The notes: generated from the letters alone by a model not told the origin. Shown: positions 50,813 to 60,287, counted from the first letter of the stretch. The stretch: 64,000 nucleotides of DNA from Bacillus sp. FJAT-27445 (GCF_001510665.1 NZ_LMTI01000005.1:108583-172582), one strand, 5' to 3'. Numbers and translations are program-made.

Positions 50813-52948
50813 ATGCTCCAAAAAGCAAACGAACTTTTAAAAACGTATTTTGGCTACCCGACATTCAGGGAAGGGCAGGAGCGGGCAATCGATTCGGTCC
50901 TCGAAGGCAGGAACACTCTTTGTGTCATGCCGACCGGGGGAGGAAAATCTGTCTGCTATCAAATTCCAGCGTTGATGCTCGAGGGGACGACGGTTGTCAT
51001 TTCCCCGCTCATTTCGTTGATGAAGGACCAGGTCGATACCCTCGTCCAGCTTGGCATAGATGCAGCTTATATTAACAGTTCGCTATCAAGCCAGGAAGCG
51101 GCGGAACGCATGGAAGACGCTGTTGCGGGAAGGTACAAGCTGCTGTACATTGCCCCCGAGCGGCTTGATTCACCGTATTTTACCGAGCAGCTTGGAAAAA
51201 TGGATATTCCGTTGATTGCGGTTGATGAAGCGCATTGTATTTCACAGTGGGGCCACGATTTCCGGCCAAGCTACAGGCATATTGCTAAAATGTCGCAAGG
51301 CCTCCGCAATCGGCCGGCAATGCTAGCCCTGACTGCAACCGCGACTCCAATCGTCAGGGATGATATTTGCAGTTCACTCGGCATTGAGATTGGGAATGAG
51401 ATTGTTACTGGCTTCGAGCGGAAAAATCTTTCGTTCTCTGTAATAAAAGGGCAGGACCGAGGCAAGTTCCTGAAGCGTTTTTTGCAGCAGAATGAAAAGG
51501 AAACAGGGATTATCTACGCCGCGACCAGAAAGACCGTCGACCAGCTGTATGAAAGCCTGAGAAGAGGCGGGATTTCGGTTTCCCGCTACCATGCAGGGAT
51601 GAGCGACGTGGACAGGTTCAGTGAGCAGGATCGCTTCCTCCGCGATGAAGCCTCCGTTATGGTCGCGACCTCCGCTTTTGGGATGGGCATAGACAAAAGC
51701 AATATCCGCTATGTCGTCCATTATCAGCTACCCCGTAATATGGAGAGCTATTACCAGGAAGCGGGCCGCGCGGGCAGAGATGGCCTTCCGAGCTCTTGTA
51801 TCGTTCTCTATTCGCCGCAGGATATACAGGTCCAGCGTTTCTTGATTGAACAATCGATTGAGGGGAACCGGGTCGGCGCTGAGCTTGAAAAACTTCAGGG
51901 AATGGCAGATTATTGCCACACCGAGAGCTGCCTTCAGGAATACATCCTCCGATATTTCGGGGAAACGGAAACGGATTCGTGCGGCCGCTGTGGGAATTGC
52001 ACCGATACCCGGGAAAGCGAGGATGTAACAAAGGAAGCACAAATGGTTCTGTCCTGCATCATTCGGATGGGGCAGCGGTTCGGCAAGGCGCTCACCGCCC
52101 AGGTGCTGACCGGATCGCAAAACAAAAAGATAGCCGAATTTGGCTTTGACAAACTCTCAACCTACGGAATTATGGAATCTTGGACCGCGAAGGATGCCGC
52201 AAGCTTTATAGAGTTTTTGATTTCCGAAGAGATGATTGGGGTTGAGCACGGCACCTTTCCAACCATTTACGTTTCCACTAAGGGGAAGGAAATTTTGCAG
52301 GGAAGGATGCAGGTTTCAAGGAAGACAGCCGCCCGATCTGCGGAAATATCGGTTGAAGATCCGCTATTCGAAGAACTGAGGGCTTTAAGGAAGCAGCTTG
52401 CAGATGCGGCTAATGTCCCTCCGTTTGTCGTTTTCTCGGATGCCACACTGAAGGATATGTGCTTGAAGCTGCCGCAAACGGAGGAGGATTTCCTTGAGGT
52501 AAGCGGGGTTGGCGCAAATAAGCTTGAGAAATTTGGCGAGGCGTTCATAGGCGCGATTAAAAAATACGTTGCTGAAAACCCGGAACGAGAGCCTGTTTTT
52601 GAAGAGGCCAGGCCTGCGAAAAAGCGTCCCTCGGCCAAGCCGACGAGCGACTCCCATCTCGAAACGCACCGGCTGCACCTTGAAGGAAAATTGATTGAGG
52701 AAATCGCTTCATCGCGCGGGCTTGCCGCCAGCACGGTTGAAAACCATCTATTAACCTGCCACCAGCAGGGGATGCTGGTTCACTTTGAGAAGCTGATTCC
52801 CTTGGAGTTTATACCGCTGTTGGAAAATGCGGTCACCGAGGCCGGGCGTGAACGGCTAAAGCCAATCAAGGAACTCCTGCCTGATGAGGTAACCTATTTT
52901 ATGATCAAAGCATTTTTAATAATGGAAAAGAGCCGCACGCTATCCTAG
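50813..52948 (+). CDS. recQ: RecQ-type ATP-dependent DNA helicase with extra C-terminal HTH
   Basis: A 711-residue helicase. Motif I is PTGGGKSVCYQIPA, motif II VDEAHCISQWGHDFRPSY, motif III LTATAT and motif VI QEAGRAGRDGLPS. The RQC zinc site is CHTESCLQEYILRYFG with CGRCGNC. An HRDC domain is at about 520 to 590 (LRKQLADAANVPPFVVFSD). About 100 more residues after a Lys/Pro-rich linker form an HTH of the YpbB/HTH_40 type (EEIASSRGLAASTVENHLL). AAAGGAGG lies 10 bp before ATG 50813. It unwinds recombination and stalled-fork intermediates. Confidence 0.93.
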   Translation: MLQKANELLKTYFGYPTFREGQERAIDSVLEGRNTLCVMPTGGGKSVCYQIPALMLEGTTVVISPLISLMKDQVDTLVQLGIDAAYINSSLSSQEAAERMEDAVAGRYKLLYIAPERLDSPYFTEQLGKMDIPLIAVDEAHCISQWGHDFRPSYRHIAKMSQGLRNRPAMLALTATATPIVRDDICSSLGIEIGNEIVTGFERKNLSFSVIKGQDRGKFLKRFLQQNEKETGIIYAATRKTVDQLYESLRRGGISVSRYHAGMSDVDRFSEQDRFLRDEASVMVATSAFGMGIDKSNIRYVVHYQLPRNMESYYQEAGRAGRDGLPSSCIVLYSPQDIQVQRFLIEQSIEGNRVGAELEKLQGMADYCHTESCLQEYILRYFGETETDSCGRCGNCTDTRESEDVTKEAQMVLSCIIRMGQRFGKALTAQVLTGSQNKKIAEFGFDKLSTYGIMESWTAKDAASFIEFLISEEMIGVEHGTFPTIYVSTKGKEILQGRMQVSRKTAARSAEISVEDPLFEELRALRKQLADAANVPPFVVFSDATLKDMCLKLPQTEEDFLEVSGVGANKLEKFGEAFIGAIKKYVAENPEREPVFEEARPAKKRPSAKPTSDSHLETHRLHLEGKLIEEIASSRGLAASTVENHLLTCHQQGMLVHFEKLIPLEFIPLLENAVTEAGRERLKPIKELLPDEVTYFMIKAFLIMEKSRTLS

Positions 52949-52966
52949 CTGCGGCTTTCGTTTTCT
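52931..52966 (+). terminator. Terminator of recQ
   Basis: AGCCGCA and TGCGGCT form the stem, with TTTCGTTTTC after it. The left arm overlaps the recQ 3' end. Confidence 0.8.
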
Positions 52967-53068
52967 TAGGAGTTCTTTATTTCTTTTTAAGGTAAGTTAT
53001 TCTTCCAAAATTAACTATTTTCTGTGTTAAACTATTCCTTAGATTAACAGAAGCGGGTGATTGTTATT

Positions 53069-53854
53069 TTGCATACGGCAGATGTAGTCCTGGCTCTCAG
53101 GGACTTAAGAAAAAATTATGGTTCAAAGCAGGTGCTGCAGGGAATCGATCTCACCGTTTCCCGTGGCCAGATAATCGGATATATTGGGCCGAATGGAGCA
53201 GGGAAAAGTACGACAATCAAGCTGCTACTCGGCCTTGATGAAAACTATCAGGGTGACATTGAGATTTTCGGGCAAAAGCTGAAATCCGGAGATTATGAGT
53301 ATAAAAGAAAAATAGGCTATGTGCCTGAAATTGCCGAGCTTTATGACAACCTGACAGCAATCGAGTACCTGATATTCACGGGGGAGCTGTACGGAATGGA
53401 TCCCGAAAAGGCGGAAGTGAAGGCGAAAAAGCTTATGCGTGTGTTCGGCCTTGATAATGTGTTCTATAGCCGGATTTCGTCTTTTTCAAAAGGGATGAAA
53501 CAAAAGGTAATGATCATCTCAAGCCTTCTGCACGATCCAGAATTGCTGTTCCTTGATGAGCCGCTTAGCGGGCTCGATGCGAATTCAGTCATGATATTTA
53601 AGGAAATCCTTTCCCAACTGGCAGCCAGCGGGAAAACGATATTCTACTCCTCACACATAATGGATGTAGTCGAAAAAATCAGCAACAGAATTATTTTAAT
53701 CAACGGCGGGAAAATTGTTGCCGATGGAAGCTTTGAAGAGTTGAAGGAACAAAACGCAGAGGGCTCGTTGGAACAGATTTTTAACCAGCTGACTGGCTTT
53801 GACGAGTTCAAGGAGCTGGCCGAAGATTTTGTCTCAATCGTCCAGGAGGTGTAA
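53069..53854 (+). CDS. ABC transporter ATP-binding protein (ABC-2 type exporter)
   Basis: A 261-residue ABC ATPase. Walker A is GPNGAGKSTT, Q-loop region GYVPEIAELYDNLT, signature SFSKGMKQKVM, Walker B LLFLDEPLSGLD, then the H-loop histidine in YSSHIMDVV. Start TTG 53069 is chosen, with GGGTGAT 7 bp upstream; a GTG at 53057 is in frame but lacks a site. It is coupled to the membrane protein gene that begins 3 bp after its stop. Substrate unknown; the pair resembles ABC-2 exporters such as EcsAB or YthP-type. Confidence 0.9.
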   Translation: MHTADVVLALRDLRKNYGSKQVLQGIDLTVSRGQIIGYIGPNGAGKSTTIKLLLGLDENYQGDIEIFGQKLKSGDYEYKRKIGYVPEIAELYDNLTAIEYLIFTGELYGMDPEKAEVKAKKLMRVFGLDNVFYSRISSFSKGMKQKVMIISSLLHDPELLFLDEPLSGLDANSVMIFKEILSQLAASGKTIFYSSHIMDVVEKISNRIILINGGKIVADGSFEELKEQNAEGSLEQIFNQLTGFDEFKELAEDFVSIVQEV

Positions 53855-53857
53855 AGC

Positions 53858-55495
53858 TTGGAGGATTTCAGGACACTGAAGGTACTCGACAAATTCCGAT
53901 GGATGTTTGAGAAACTTGGGGCGGACTATCCGGTGATGCGAAACATCCTGGCAATGAAGCTGACAATGGACCAAAGAAGAGTGCCGACCATTCTTGGAGG
54001 GGCCAGGAAAAAGAAAGACCACAGCCACGAAGAAGAAAACCGTTTTATGAAGTCGCTGTGGGTCTATTCGGTGTTTGGCCTGCTGCTGTTGCCGCTGATT
54101 CTGATGGGCGAACACTTTTTCCTCCAAATGACCATCTTTTTTGGTATCCTGATGTTCATTATCATGACCTCGCTCATATCCGACTTTTCGGCGGTCCTCC
54201 TTGACTTGAGGGACAGAAATATACTGTTGGCCGGGCCTGTCGGCAAAAAAACGATCAGTCTTGCCAGGGCGGTCCATGTGGCTTTTTATTTGTTCTTCCT
54301 GACAGGCTCTTTGGCTGCTGCACCGCTGATTGCCGGTTTATTCAGGCATGGGCCGGTCTTTTTCGTTCTCCTGCTTGCTGCGCTTTTCTTCGCCGATTTG
54401 CTAATTATGGCCGCTACCGCTTTGGTGTATTACTTCATTCTCCGCTTTTTTGACGGGGAAAAGCTTAGGGACATCATAAACTATGTGCAAATCTTCCTCT
54501 CAGTTTCGCTCGCACTTGGGTACCAGCTCGTTGGGAGAAGCTTCGAGCTCATTGAAATGGAAAAAGGAATTCACCCAGATTGGTGGCAGGCACTGTTTCC
54601 GCCAGTGTGGTTTGGCTCCTTATTCGAGTTAGTGTTGAATCGCACCTGGATGCCGCAGCTTGTCCTGTTTGCGTTTTTGGCATTTGCGGGACCTGTCGCC
54701 GCATGGGCTATCTATGTAAAAAAGATGCCTGCCTTCGAGAGCGGAATACAAAAACTATCATCTGGGAGCGGTCCGAGCAGGGTGAAAGTTCCCCCTTTGA
54801 ACTCGTGGGCTGCCGGGTTGCTTTGCAGGGATAAGGAAGAGCGGGCTTTCTATCGGTTCGCGCTCGCAATGATGAAAACAGAACGCGATTTCCGGTTAAA
54901 GGTATACCCATCAATCGGGCTGTCGATGGTTGTACCGCTTATACTTATCCTCAATCATGTCCGTTGGGACTCGTTCGAAAACCTTGTTCATAGCAAGTAC
55001 TATCTCTCGATCTATATGGCGGCGATTGTCATTCCGACCTCAATCATGATGCTGAAATACTCCGGGCGCTACAAAGCCTCATGGCTGCTCGGGGCTGCAC
55101 CTTTAAAAACACACGCCCCATTTTATAGCGGAACATTAAAAGCATTTCTGAGCAGGTTGTTTTTCCCCGTATACGCCATTGCGGGGGGGATCTTTTGTTT
55201 GATTTTTGGGCTAAAGGTGCTACCGGATATTATCGGGGCCTTTCTTGCCGCAATCGTCTATACCGTATTTTGTACATATTTGCTGAAAGGGTCTTTGCCG
55301 TTTTCGGAATCCTTTGAGGCAAGCCAGGAAAGCGAAGGCTGGAGAACGATTATTTACCTAATTCCAATGTTCGCCTTAATGGGCATCCATTATTTATTTA
55401 CCTTCATCCAGTATGGGAGTTTTCTATATATCCTCATCATGCTCGTCGCAGCCTCCGTCTCCTGGAGAGTGGCTAGCCGCAGGATTTGGGTTTAA
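53858..55495 (+). CDS. ABC exporter membrane protein, 545 aa
   Basis: A large permease of about 10 to 12 helices, with hydrophobic blocks near residues 70 to 110, 140 to 210, 260 to 290 and 360 to 545. A cytoplasmic N-terminus with the charged segment ARKKKDHSHEEENRF precedes the first helix. It is the only partner of the ATPase gene upstream (3-bp gap). Start is TTG with AGGAGGTG 7 bp upstream. No solute motif is recognised; export of a peptide, lipid or toxic compound is possible. Resembles two-gene ABC-2 systems; family not resolved. Confidence 0.85.
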   Translation: MEDFRTLKVLDKFRWMFEKLGADYPVMRNILAMKLTMDQRRVPTILGGARKKKDHSHEEENRFMKSLWVYSVFGLLLLPLILMGEHFFLQMTIFFGILMFIIMTSLISDFSAVLLDLRDRNILLAGPVGKKTISLARAVHVAFYLFFLTGSLAAAPLIAGLFRHGPVFFVLLLAALFFADLLIMAATALVYYFILRFFDGEKLRDIINYVQIFLSVSLALGYQLVGRSFELIEMEKGIHPDWWQALFPPVWFGSLFELVLNRTWMPQLVLFAFLAFAGPVAAWAIYVKKMPAFESGIQKLSSGSGPSRVKVPPLNSWAAGLLCRDKEERAFYRFALAMMKTERDFRLKVYPSIGLSMVVPLILILNHVRWDSFENLVHSKYYLSIYMAAIVIPTSIMMLKYSGRYKASWLLGAAPLKTHAPFYSGTLKAFLSRLFFPVYAIAGGIFCLIFGLKVLPDIIGAFLAAIVYTVFCTYLLKGSLPFSESFEASQESEGWRTIIYLIPMFALMGIHYLFTFIQYGSFLYILIMLVAASVSWRVASRRIWV

Positions 55496-55496
55496 A

Positions 55497-55607
55497 TGAG
55501 GCATTGAGGCAGTGAGGCAGTGAGGCAGGGGACGTTTCCTCCGCCTCAATGAAGCAGGGGGACGTATCCAGTGCCTCAAATGAGGCACTGGATACGTCCC
55601 CTGCTTC
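55497..55607. repeat. Compound GGGGACGT palindromic element, also a likely terminator
   Basis: Arms 55551-55578 and 55581-55607 are reverse complements over 27 bp with one extra G (GAAGCAGGGGGACGTATCCA... and its mate). A second, smaller version with TGAGGCAG repeats and GGGGACGTTTC precedes it (55504-55550). The core is shared with 47846-47881. Placed between convergent genes, it may end both transcripts. Confidence 0.85.
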
Positions 55608-55610
55608 GTT

Positions 55611-56975
55611 TTATCTGTATATATCCTCGGGTGCTTTGACTGATTTTTCGGCTAGATGTATGGCGAAGTCGATTGGCAGTTTTCTTGTTAAATATTCATA
55701 TTTACGCATTCCTCGGTGGTGGAAAATGGACCTGCCTGGCTTTGAATTTACCTCGAATAGCCACACAATGCCGTCCCTATCAATGCCAAAGTCAAATCCG
55801 AATTCTGCGGTGATTCCATCCAACCGATCCTCGAGTATCTCGCTGAGTTCCAGTGCCGCCCCCGATAGCTTCCGTTCAAACTCAGCAGCTGCCTTTTCCC
55901 CGAAAAGTTCCTTCAGCGTTTGGACGTCCCCGCCGTTTCTGACATGGGTTGTGATGCTCCCGAATCCCGCTTTTTTTCCGGCAATGGCGGAAACCTGCCA
56001 TTTGCCGCTCCTGTCCCTATTTGTATGGACCCTGAAATCGACAGGCCTGCCATCCACTTTTAAAAGAAGAATTCGCTGCTGGATAAGCAAATTTCTTGTC
56101 CCACGCTTGCCGAACATCGTTGAAGCAAGCGCATGCAGGCTATTAAATTTCAGTAGTTTGTTATTCCCGTGTTGATCCCGGAAGCGGCAATAACAGGTGG
56201 AACCGGGAAATTCGGCAATCACATGGCGGATTCCAAGGCCAAGGGTACCGTTAACCGGCTTTAAGTAAATTGAACTATACTTATCGAGCAGCCGCCTGGC
56301 CTCGGCTATCGATGTGAACAATTTGGTCTCCGGCAAGTATTTTTGCGCGTCGGGGCTATCCTTCAGCCGCTCGAAAATCTCAATTTTGTTAAAAAATCCG
56401 GGATTAAACCAAGGAATCAAATAGTCCTTTTGAAGCCTTTCTTTTGCAAGTTTGCTTTCGGGCCTGCTCTCGCTTTTCCTTGTCGGCAGCCGGTCGTAAA
56501 CCACATTGGGGAAGGGGACAAGTCGGGTTTCCCATTTCCCGTCTCCCCAAAAATAACCTTTGACCAAGTTTTTTTCCCAATCAATTGCCTGGCCGGTAAA
56601 AAGGAACCCTACAGCACCTGAAGAGCTGCACGTCTCCAGCAATTTTGAAAACGAATGCGTCCTGTCACCCGCCGGATTGGTGTTTGAATCAATCAGGCCG
56701 GAAGTAAACACTCCAATCACAGGACCTAAAAACAGGGTGTCATCGTTCGAAAAGACGGCAAGTTTCCCCGCGTTTTCTGGAATATGCAGACCTTCCATGA
56801 CAGCTTTGCTGATTCCGATACTTTCCTCGTCTTCCGGATGGGGCAGAATAGCGGCATCCAAAGAGGCGGAACCGAAAGCCGCCTTCCGGATGGAGGGGAA
56901 TGGGCCAAGACTGGAAGGGTAATAAACAATGGGCTTGTCATGCTCGAGCGTTTCAATTGGGTATACTTTTACCAT
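55611..56975 (-). CDS. YheC/YheD-family endospore coat-associated ATP-grasp protein
   Basis: A 454-residue protein of the YheC/YheD type. The ATP-grasp region is about residues 200 to 430 (IYLKPVNGTLGLGIRHVIAE, VDGRPVDFRVHTNRDRSGKW, GFDFGIDRDGIVWLFEVNSK), with the metal-binding Asp and Asn near the end (EVNSKPG). It is probably a ligase that adds an amino acid or peptide to a spore coat component; the substrate is unknown. A purine-rich site (AGGAAG) precedes ATG 56975. Its presence supports a spore-forming host. Lies in the yhe-like block before yheB. Confidence 0.88.
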   Translation of the reverse strand: MVKVYPIETLEHDKPIVYYPSSLGPFPSIRKAAFGSASLDAAILPHPEDEESIGISKAVMEGLHIPENAGKLAVFSNDDTLFLGPVIGVFTSGLIDSNTNPAGDRTHSFSKLLETCSSSGAVGFLFTGQAIDWEKNLVKGYFWGDGKWETRLVPFPNVVYDRLPTRKSESRPESKLAKERLQKDYLIPWFNPGFFNKIEIFERLKDSPDAQKYLPETKLFTSIAEARRLLDKYSSIYLKPVNGTLGLGIRHVIAEFPGSTCYCRFRDQHGNNKLLKFNSLHALASTMFGKRGTRNLLIQQRILLLKVDGRPVDFRVHTNRDRSGKWQVSAIAGKKAGFGSITTHVRNGGDVQTLKELFGEKAAAEFERKLSGAALELSEILEDRLDGITAEFGFDFGIDRDGIVWLFEVNSKPGRSIFHHRGMRKYEYLTRKLPIDFAIHLAEKSVKAPEDIYR

Positions 56976-57323
56976 TTCTACTCACTTCCTTTTTAATTTG
57001 AAAGAATGAATTTAGAAGAATGAATGAAACCTTAATTCCCCTAGCCACGTATTTATGGACGGAAAAGTTTTATGGGGAAGGAAAGATGGGCGATCTTTTC
57101 CTATTCAATGAAGCGAAAGACTATACTTCGTGTTGGTAATAGGGGACCTCCCATGCGATAATTTTTAAAGCAGCTTTCATCGGTGCGGTGAACAGCAGAA
57201 AGTTTAATAAAAATAGGTCAACCCTTGCGATTTTGGGGTAAAGATAGGCAAAAACTGTTATAGTAGCGTATGTACAGGACAAACAAGATGTTCGTGCTAT
57301 TTATCGGAAAGGTTGATTTTTAC

Positions 57324-58460
57324 ATGAATATGGTTATTACGATTTTGTTTATGGTGGTTATTGGCGCGGTTATCGGCGGGGTGACGAACCACCTGGCGAT
57401 TAAAATGTTATTCAGGCCTTATAACCCCGTCTATATTGGAAAATGGCGCGTCCCTTTTACTCCCGGACTGATTCCGAAAAGGCGGGACGAAATGGCGGAG
57501 CAAATGGGGCGAATGGTTGTCGAGCATTTGGTTACCCCTGAGAGCATCCGGTCCAAATTCCTTGATAAAGGTTTTCAGCAGGATATGACCGAGCTTGTAA
57601 AAAAGGAGCTTAGGACAATCCTTGAATCGGACGTGACAATTAAGGACCTGCTTGAAAAAGCGGGGATTGAAAACGGTACGGAACGGATAGAAAAGCGGAT
57701 TGGGCGGTTTGTTGAAGGGGTTTACGAGAAGGCGATGGCCCAGTACCGCGGCCAGCCGATTGGAAGTGTCCTGCCCCAGCCGCTCCTTGAAGGCGCCGAG
57801 AGAAAAATACCAGAAATTACAACCTACATCCTAGGCAAGGGGGAGGATTACTTCTCCAGTTATGAGGGAAAGGTTAGAATCCAGGCTATGTTTGACGAGT
57901 TTTTCAAGGATAAAGGGATGATTGGCAATATGATTCAAATGGTGCTAGGCAATGTAAGCATCGCTGATAAAATCCAGCCCGAAATCATCAAGTTTTTTAA
58001 AAGCGAAGGGGCACATGGGCTAATTACGAGCATCCTCCAAAAAGAATGGACAAAACTTATGGAACGGGATGCGGCCGAATTGGAAGTGATGGCCGGCAGG
58101 GAAAAGATTGTTTCCGCCCTTAAGGACTATGCAGTCAATCTTGCCGGGACGGAGAAGCTTTTGGGAACTCCTGCATCGGAGCTGCTTGCTTCTTATAAAG
58201 AAACGATTCTTGAGCGGATGGCGCCCAATATTGTTGTTATGCTTGGTGATTGGCTCACATCGAGAATTGACATGATGATGGAGAAGCTTCATCTACAGGA
58301 ACTGGTTCGCGCCCAGGTCGCGACATTTTCACTTGAGCGGATGGAGGATATGGTTCTCGGGATTACGAGAAGCGAGCTGAAAATGATTACGTACTTAGGT
58401 GCGCTGCTCGGCGGACTGATTGGGATTTTTCAAGGTATATTCGCAATCCTGTTTTCATAG
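57324..58460 (+). CDS. yheB: YheB-like DUF445 membrane protein
   Basis: A 378-residue protein, length of B. subtilis YheB (377). Helix 1 is at the N-terminus (MNMVITILFMVVIGAVIGGV), followed by NHLAIKMLFRPYNPVYIGKW and PFTPGLIPKRRDEMAEQMG, the DUF445 signature. A long helical cytoplasmic stretch follows, ending in a C-terminal helix (ALLGGLIGIFQGIFAILF). ATG 57324 has GGAAAGG upstream; the frame extends to 57270 without a site. Function unknown. yheA follows 97 bp downstream. Confidence 0.92.
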   Translation: MNMVITILFMVVIGAVIGGVTNHLAIKMLFRPYNPVYIGKWRVPFTPGLIPKRRDEMAEQMGRMVVEHLVTPESIRSKFLDKGFQQDMTELVKKELRTILESDVTIKDLLEKAGIENGTERIEKRIGRFVEGVYEKAMAQYRGQPIGSVLPQPLLEGAERKIPEITTYILGKGEDYFSSYEGKVRIQAMFDEFFKDKGMIGNMIQMVLGNVSIADKIQPEIIKFFKSEGAHGLITSILQKEWTKLMERDAAELEVMAGREKIVSALKDYAVNLAGTEKLLGTPASELLASYKETILERMAPNIVVMLGDWLTSRIDMMMEKLHLQELVRAQVATFSLERMEDMVLGITRSELKMITYLGALLGGLIGIFQGIFAILFS

Positions 58461-58557
58461 GATATACTGTTATGACGATTTTTTACGGGGCATTTCCTTC
58501 ACGAGTCCTGTTTGGTATAGTGGACAGGAATGCCAAATTGAATAAGGGAGTGTTACC

Positions 58558-58911
58558 ATGGCAGTAAATTTATATGATGCCGCATACGAGCTCGAAAAGG
58601 CAATCCGTCAAAGTGATGAATACAGGGCCCTGAAACAAATTTATGATGGTGTCAACGGGGACGAATCGGCACGGAGGATGTTCGAAAACTTCCGCAATAT
58701 CCAGATGAACCTTCAGCAAAAGCAGATGATGGGACAGGAAATCAGCCCAGAGGAAGTCGAGCATGCACAAAAGACAGTTGCTCTTGTACAGCAGCATCCT
58801 TCCATCTCAAAGCTGATGGAAGCGGAGCAGAGGATGGGCATGGTCATAGGTGAGTTGAACCAGGTGATTATGAAGCCTCTTGAGGAATTGTACGGAAATC
58901 CAATGAAATAA
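58558..58911 (+). CDS. yheA: YheA-like YlbF-family protein
   Basis: A 117-residue all-helical cytoplasmic protein of the YlbF/YmcA family (DUF964): NLYDAAYELEKAIRQSDEYR, MFENFRNIQMNLQQKQMMGQE, MEAEQRMGMVIGELNQVI. GGGAGTG lies upstream of ATG 58558. YheA is the paralogue of YlbF and YmcA, which act in RNA metabolism and development; YheA's own role is not established. It ends at a strong terminator. Confidence 0.93.
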   Translation: MAVNLYDAAYELEKAIRQSDEYRALKQIYDGVNGDESARRMFENFRNIQMNLQQKQMMGQEISPEEVEHAQKTVALVQQHPSISKLMEAEQRMGMVIGELNQVIMKPLEELYGNPMK

Positions 58912-58920
58912 TGGACGTAC

Positions 58921-58949
58921 AAAAAGCCCGGCACTAAGCCGGGCTTTTT
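58921..58949. terminator. Terminator of yheA
   Basis: AAAAAGCCCGGC, short loop, GCCGGGCTTTTT; A and T tracts on both sides. Confidence 0.95.
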
Positions 58950-58989
58950 CTATTTCCACTAATCATTCGATGAGGCTATATTTATTTTT

Positions 58990-59382
58990 TTGAAAATCAA
59001 AAAAACGTTCGTTCAGGACGATTTCCAATTTGCTGGGTGGGAAACCTCCTGGCCATCAAAAAATATTGTGCAGGGAGAATTTTGGCTCGAAGGCGATGGG
59101 CTTTCTTCCAAATACGTTGCTCGCCGTCCGGATATGCATGTAGCCCAATCCGGCGAACCTACTCTGGTAATCTGGGAATGCTGAATCTGACCCATAGGGA
59201 GTGCCATGAATTCCCCTATAGCTCTCTTACCTGGCGAGGGGTATACTGTTAATGTGCGACTGAATGCCATTAGCGAAGTCCTTCCAGAGGTACAGCCATT
59301 CACATTAATAGTTAATATCTGCGAAAAACAAAACTGGTTTACAAAAACTTGGGAAACAGAGATTCCTCGCTACCTGGTTTAG
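58990..59382 (+). pseudogene. Beta-sandwich-like gene interrupted by two TGA codons
   Basis: One plus-strand frame continues from 58990 to TAG 59380-59382 with TGA at 59182 and 59188 only. Before them: FQFAGWETSWPSKNIVQGEF and GEPTLVIWEC; after them: SPIALLPGEGYTVNVRLNAI and FTLIVNICEKQNWF, which read as strands of one small domain. There is no ribosome site at the 5' end, and the first codon is only a TTG. Two stops within three codons, and no start signal, favour a decayed gene. ATG 59206 could still open a 58-residue frame but lacks a ribosome site. Confidence 0.6.
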
Positions 59383-59461
59383 GAATGGCGTATTGTGTTA
59401 TAGAACTAGTATGGACTGCTTGTTTTTGGCAAGCCGTCCGGTTGGCTGGAGGCGTTTCTTG

Positions 59462-59725
59462 TGAAAATTGACTCCCGGGGTTCGCAGGCTAAAGGATTAC
59501 AGGGAGGAAAATGGGGCTGAGGAATATGTAAACAATCGCGTCGGCCGCGGTTTGGGGTTGTCGGAGCACGAGGAACCGTATTTGCGTTTTGACAATGAAC
59601 TCATACTTGAAGAGGGCATGGTCTACACGATTGAGCCGGGAATTTATGTCCAGGGGCTTGGCGGATACAGGCATTCGGATACTGTAATTCTTACAAAGAC
59701 AGGCAGCTATTCGATTACCAGGTAA
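59462..59725 (+). pseudogene. Remnant of an M24 (Xaa-Pro) metallopeptidase
   Basis: The last 70 or so codons of an M24 peptidase: EYVNNRVGRGLGLSEHEEPY, then DNELILEEGMVYTIEPGIYV and GGYRHSDTVILTKTG. The HEEP and EPGIY segments hold metal ligands, but the first three quarters of the gene are missing. No start signal is seen. It ends before the DUF2179-type gene. Confidence 0.85.
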
Positions 59726-59774
59726 CCAAGGGAGATTGAACACTTGTTTTTTAATAACAATCGGGGTGATCACA

Positions 59775-60287
59775 ATGCCGTCTATTATTCTGACCATTAT
59801 AGGAATCAATATTTTGTATGTTTCCTTGTTTACACTAAGGGTTATGATCGTTATCAAAGGATACAGGGTGCTGGCTTCCGTCATATCAATGGGTGAGGTT
59901 TTTATATACCTGATGGGCCTAACGATCGTTCTTGAGAATCTTGATAAACCCCTTAATATTGCCGCCTATTGCTTTGGCTGGGGCCTTGGGGTTTATATCG
60001 GGAGTAGAATTGAAGCCTACCTGGCACTCGGATATGTTGTCATGGAAGTGATTGTCGAGTCATCGGATTTAACTCTACCTGGAAAAATAAGGGAGAAAGG
60101 GTACGGCGTAACTTCATGGCTGGCCGATGGAAAGGATGGAAAGCGCCTGATGATGAAGGTGCTTGCAAAGCGGAAGAGCGAGCAAAAACTGAGAAAACTA
60201 ATTACCTCCGTTTACCCAAAAGCCTTTATGATTTCATACGAACCAACCCACTTTAATGGCGGATTCCTGCTTGGACGGCTTCGTTAA
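59775..60287 (+). CDS. UPF0316 membrane protein (DUF5698 plus DUF2179, YebE type)
   Basis: A 170-residue membrane protein. Three helices occupy the first 85 residues (IILTIIGINILYVSLFTLRV, ASVISMGEVFIYLMGLTIVL, AAYCFGWGLGVYIGSRIE), the DUF5698 part. The rest is a DUF2179 domain (KGYGVTSWLADGKDGKRLMM). This is the YebE/UPF0316 layout. ATG 59775 is chosen since GGGGTGAT lies 5 bp upstream; the frame continues to 59736. It follows the peptidase remnant directly. Function unknown. Confidence 0.88.
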   Translation: MPSIILTIIGINILYVSLFTLRVMIVIKGYRVLASVISMGEVFIYLMGLTIVLENLDKPLNIAAYCFGWGLGVYIGSRIEAYLALGYVVMEVIVESSDLTLPGKIREKGYGVTSWLADGKDGKRLMMKVLAKRKSEQKLRKLITSVYPKAFMISYEPTHFNGGFLLGRLR

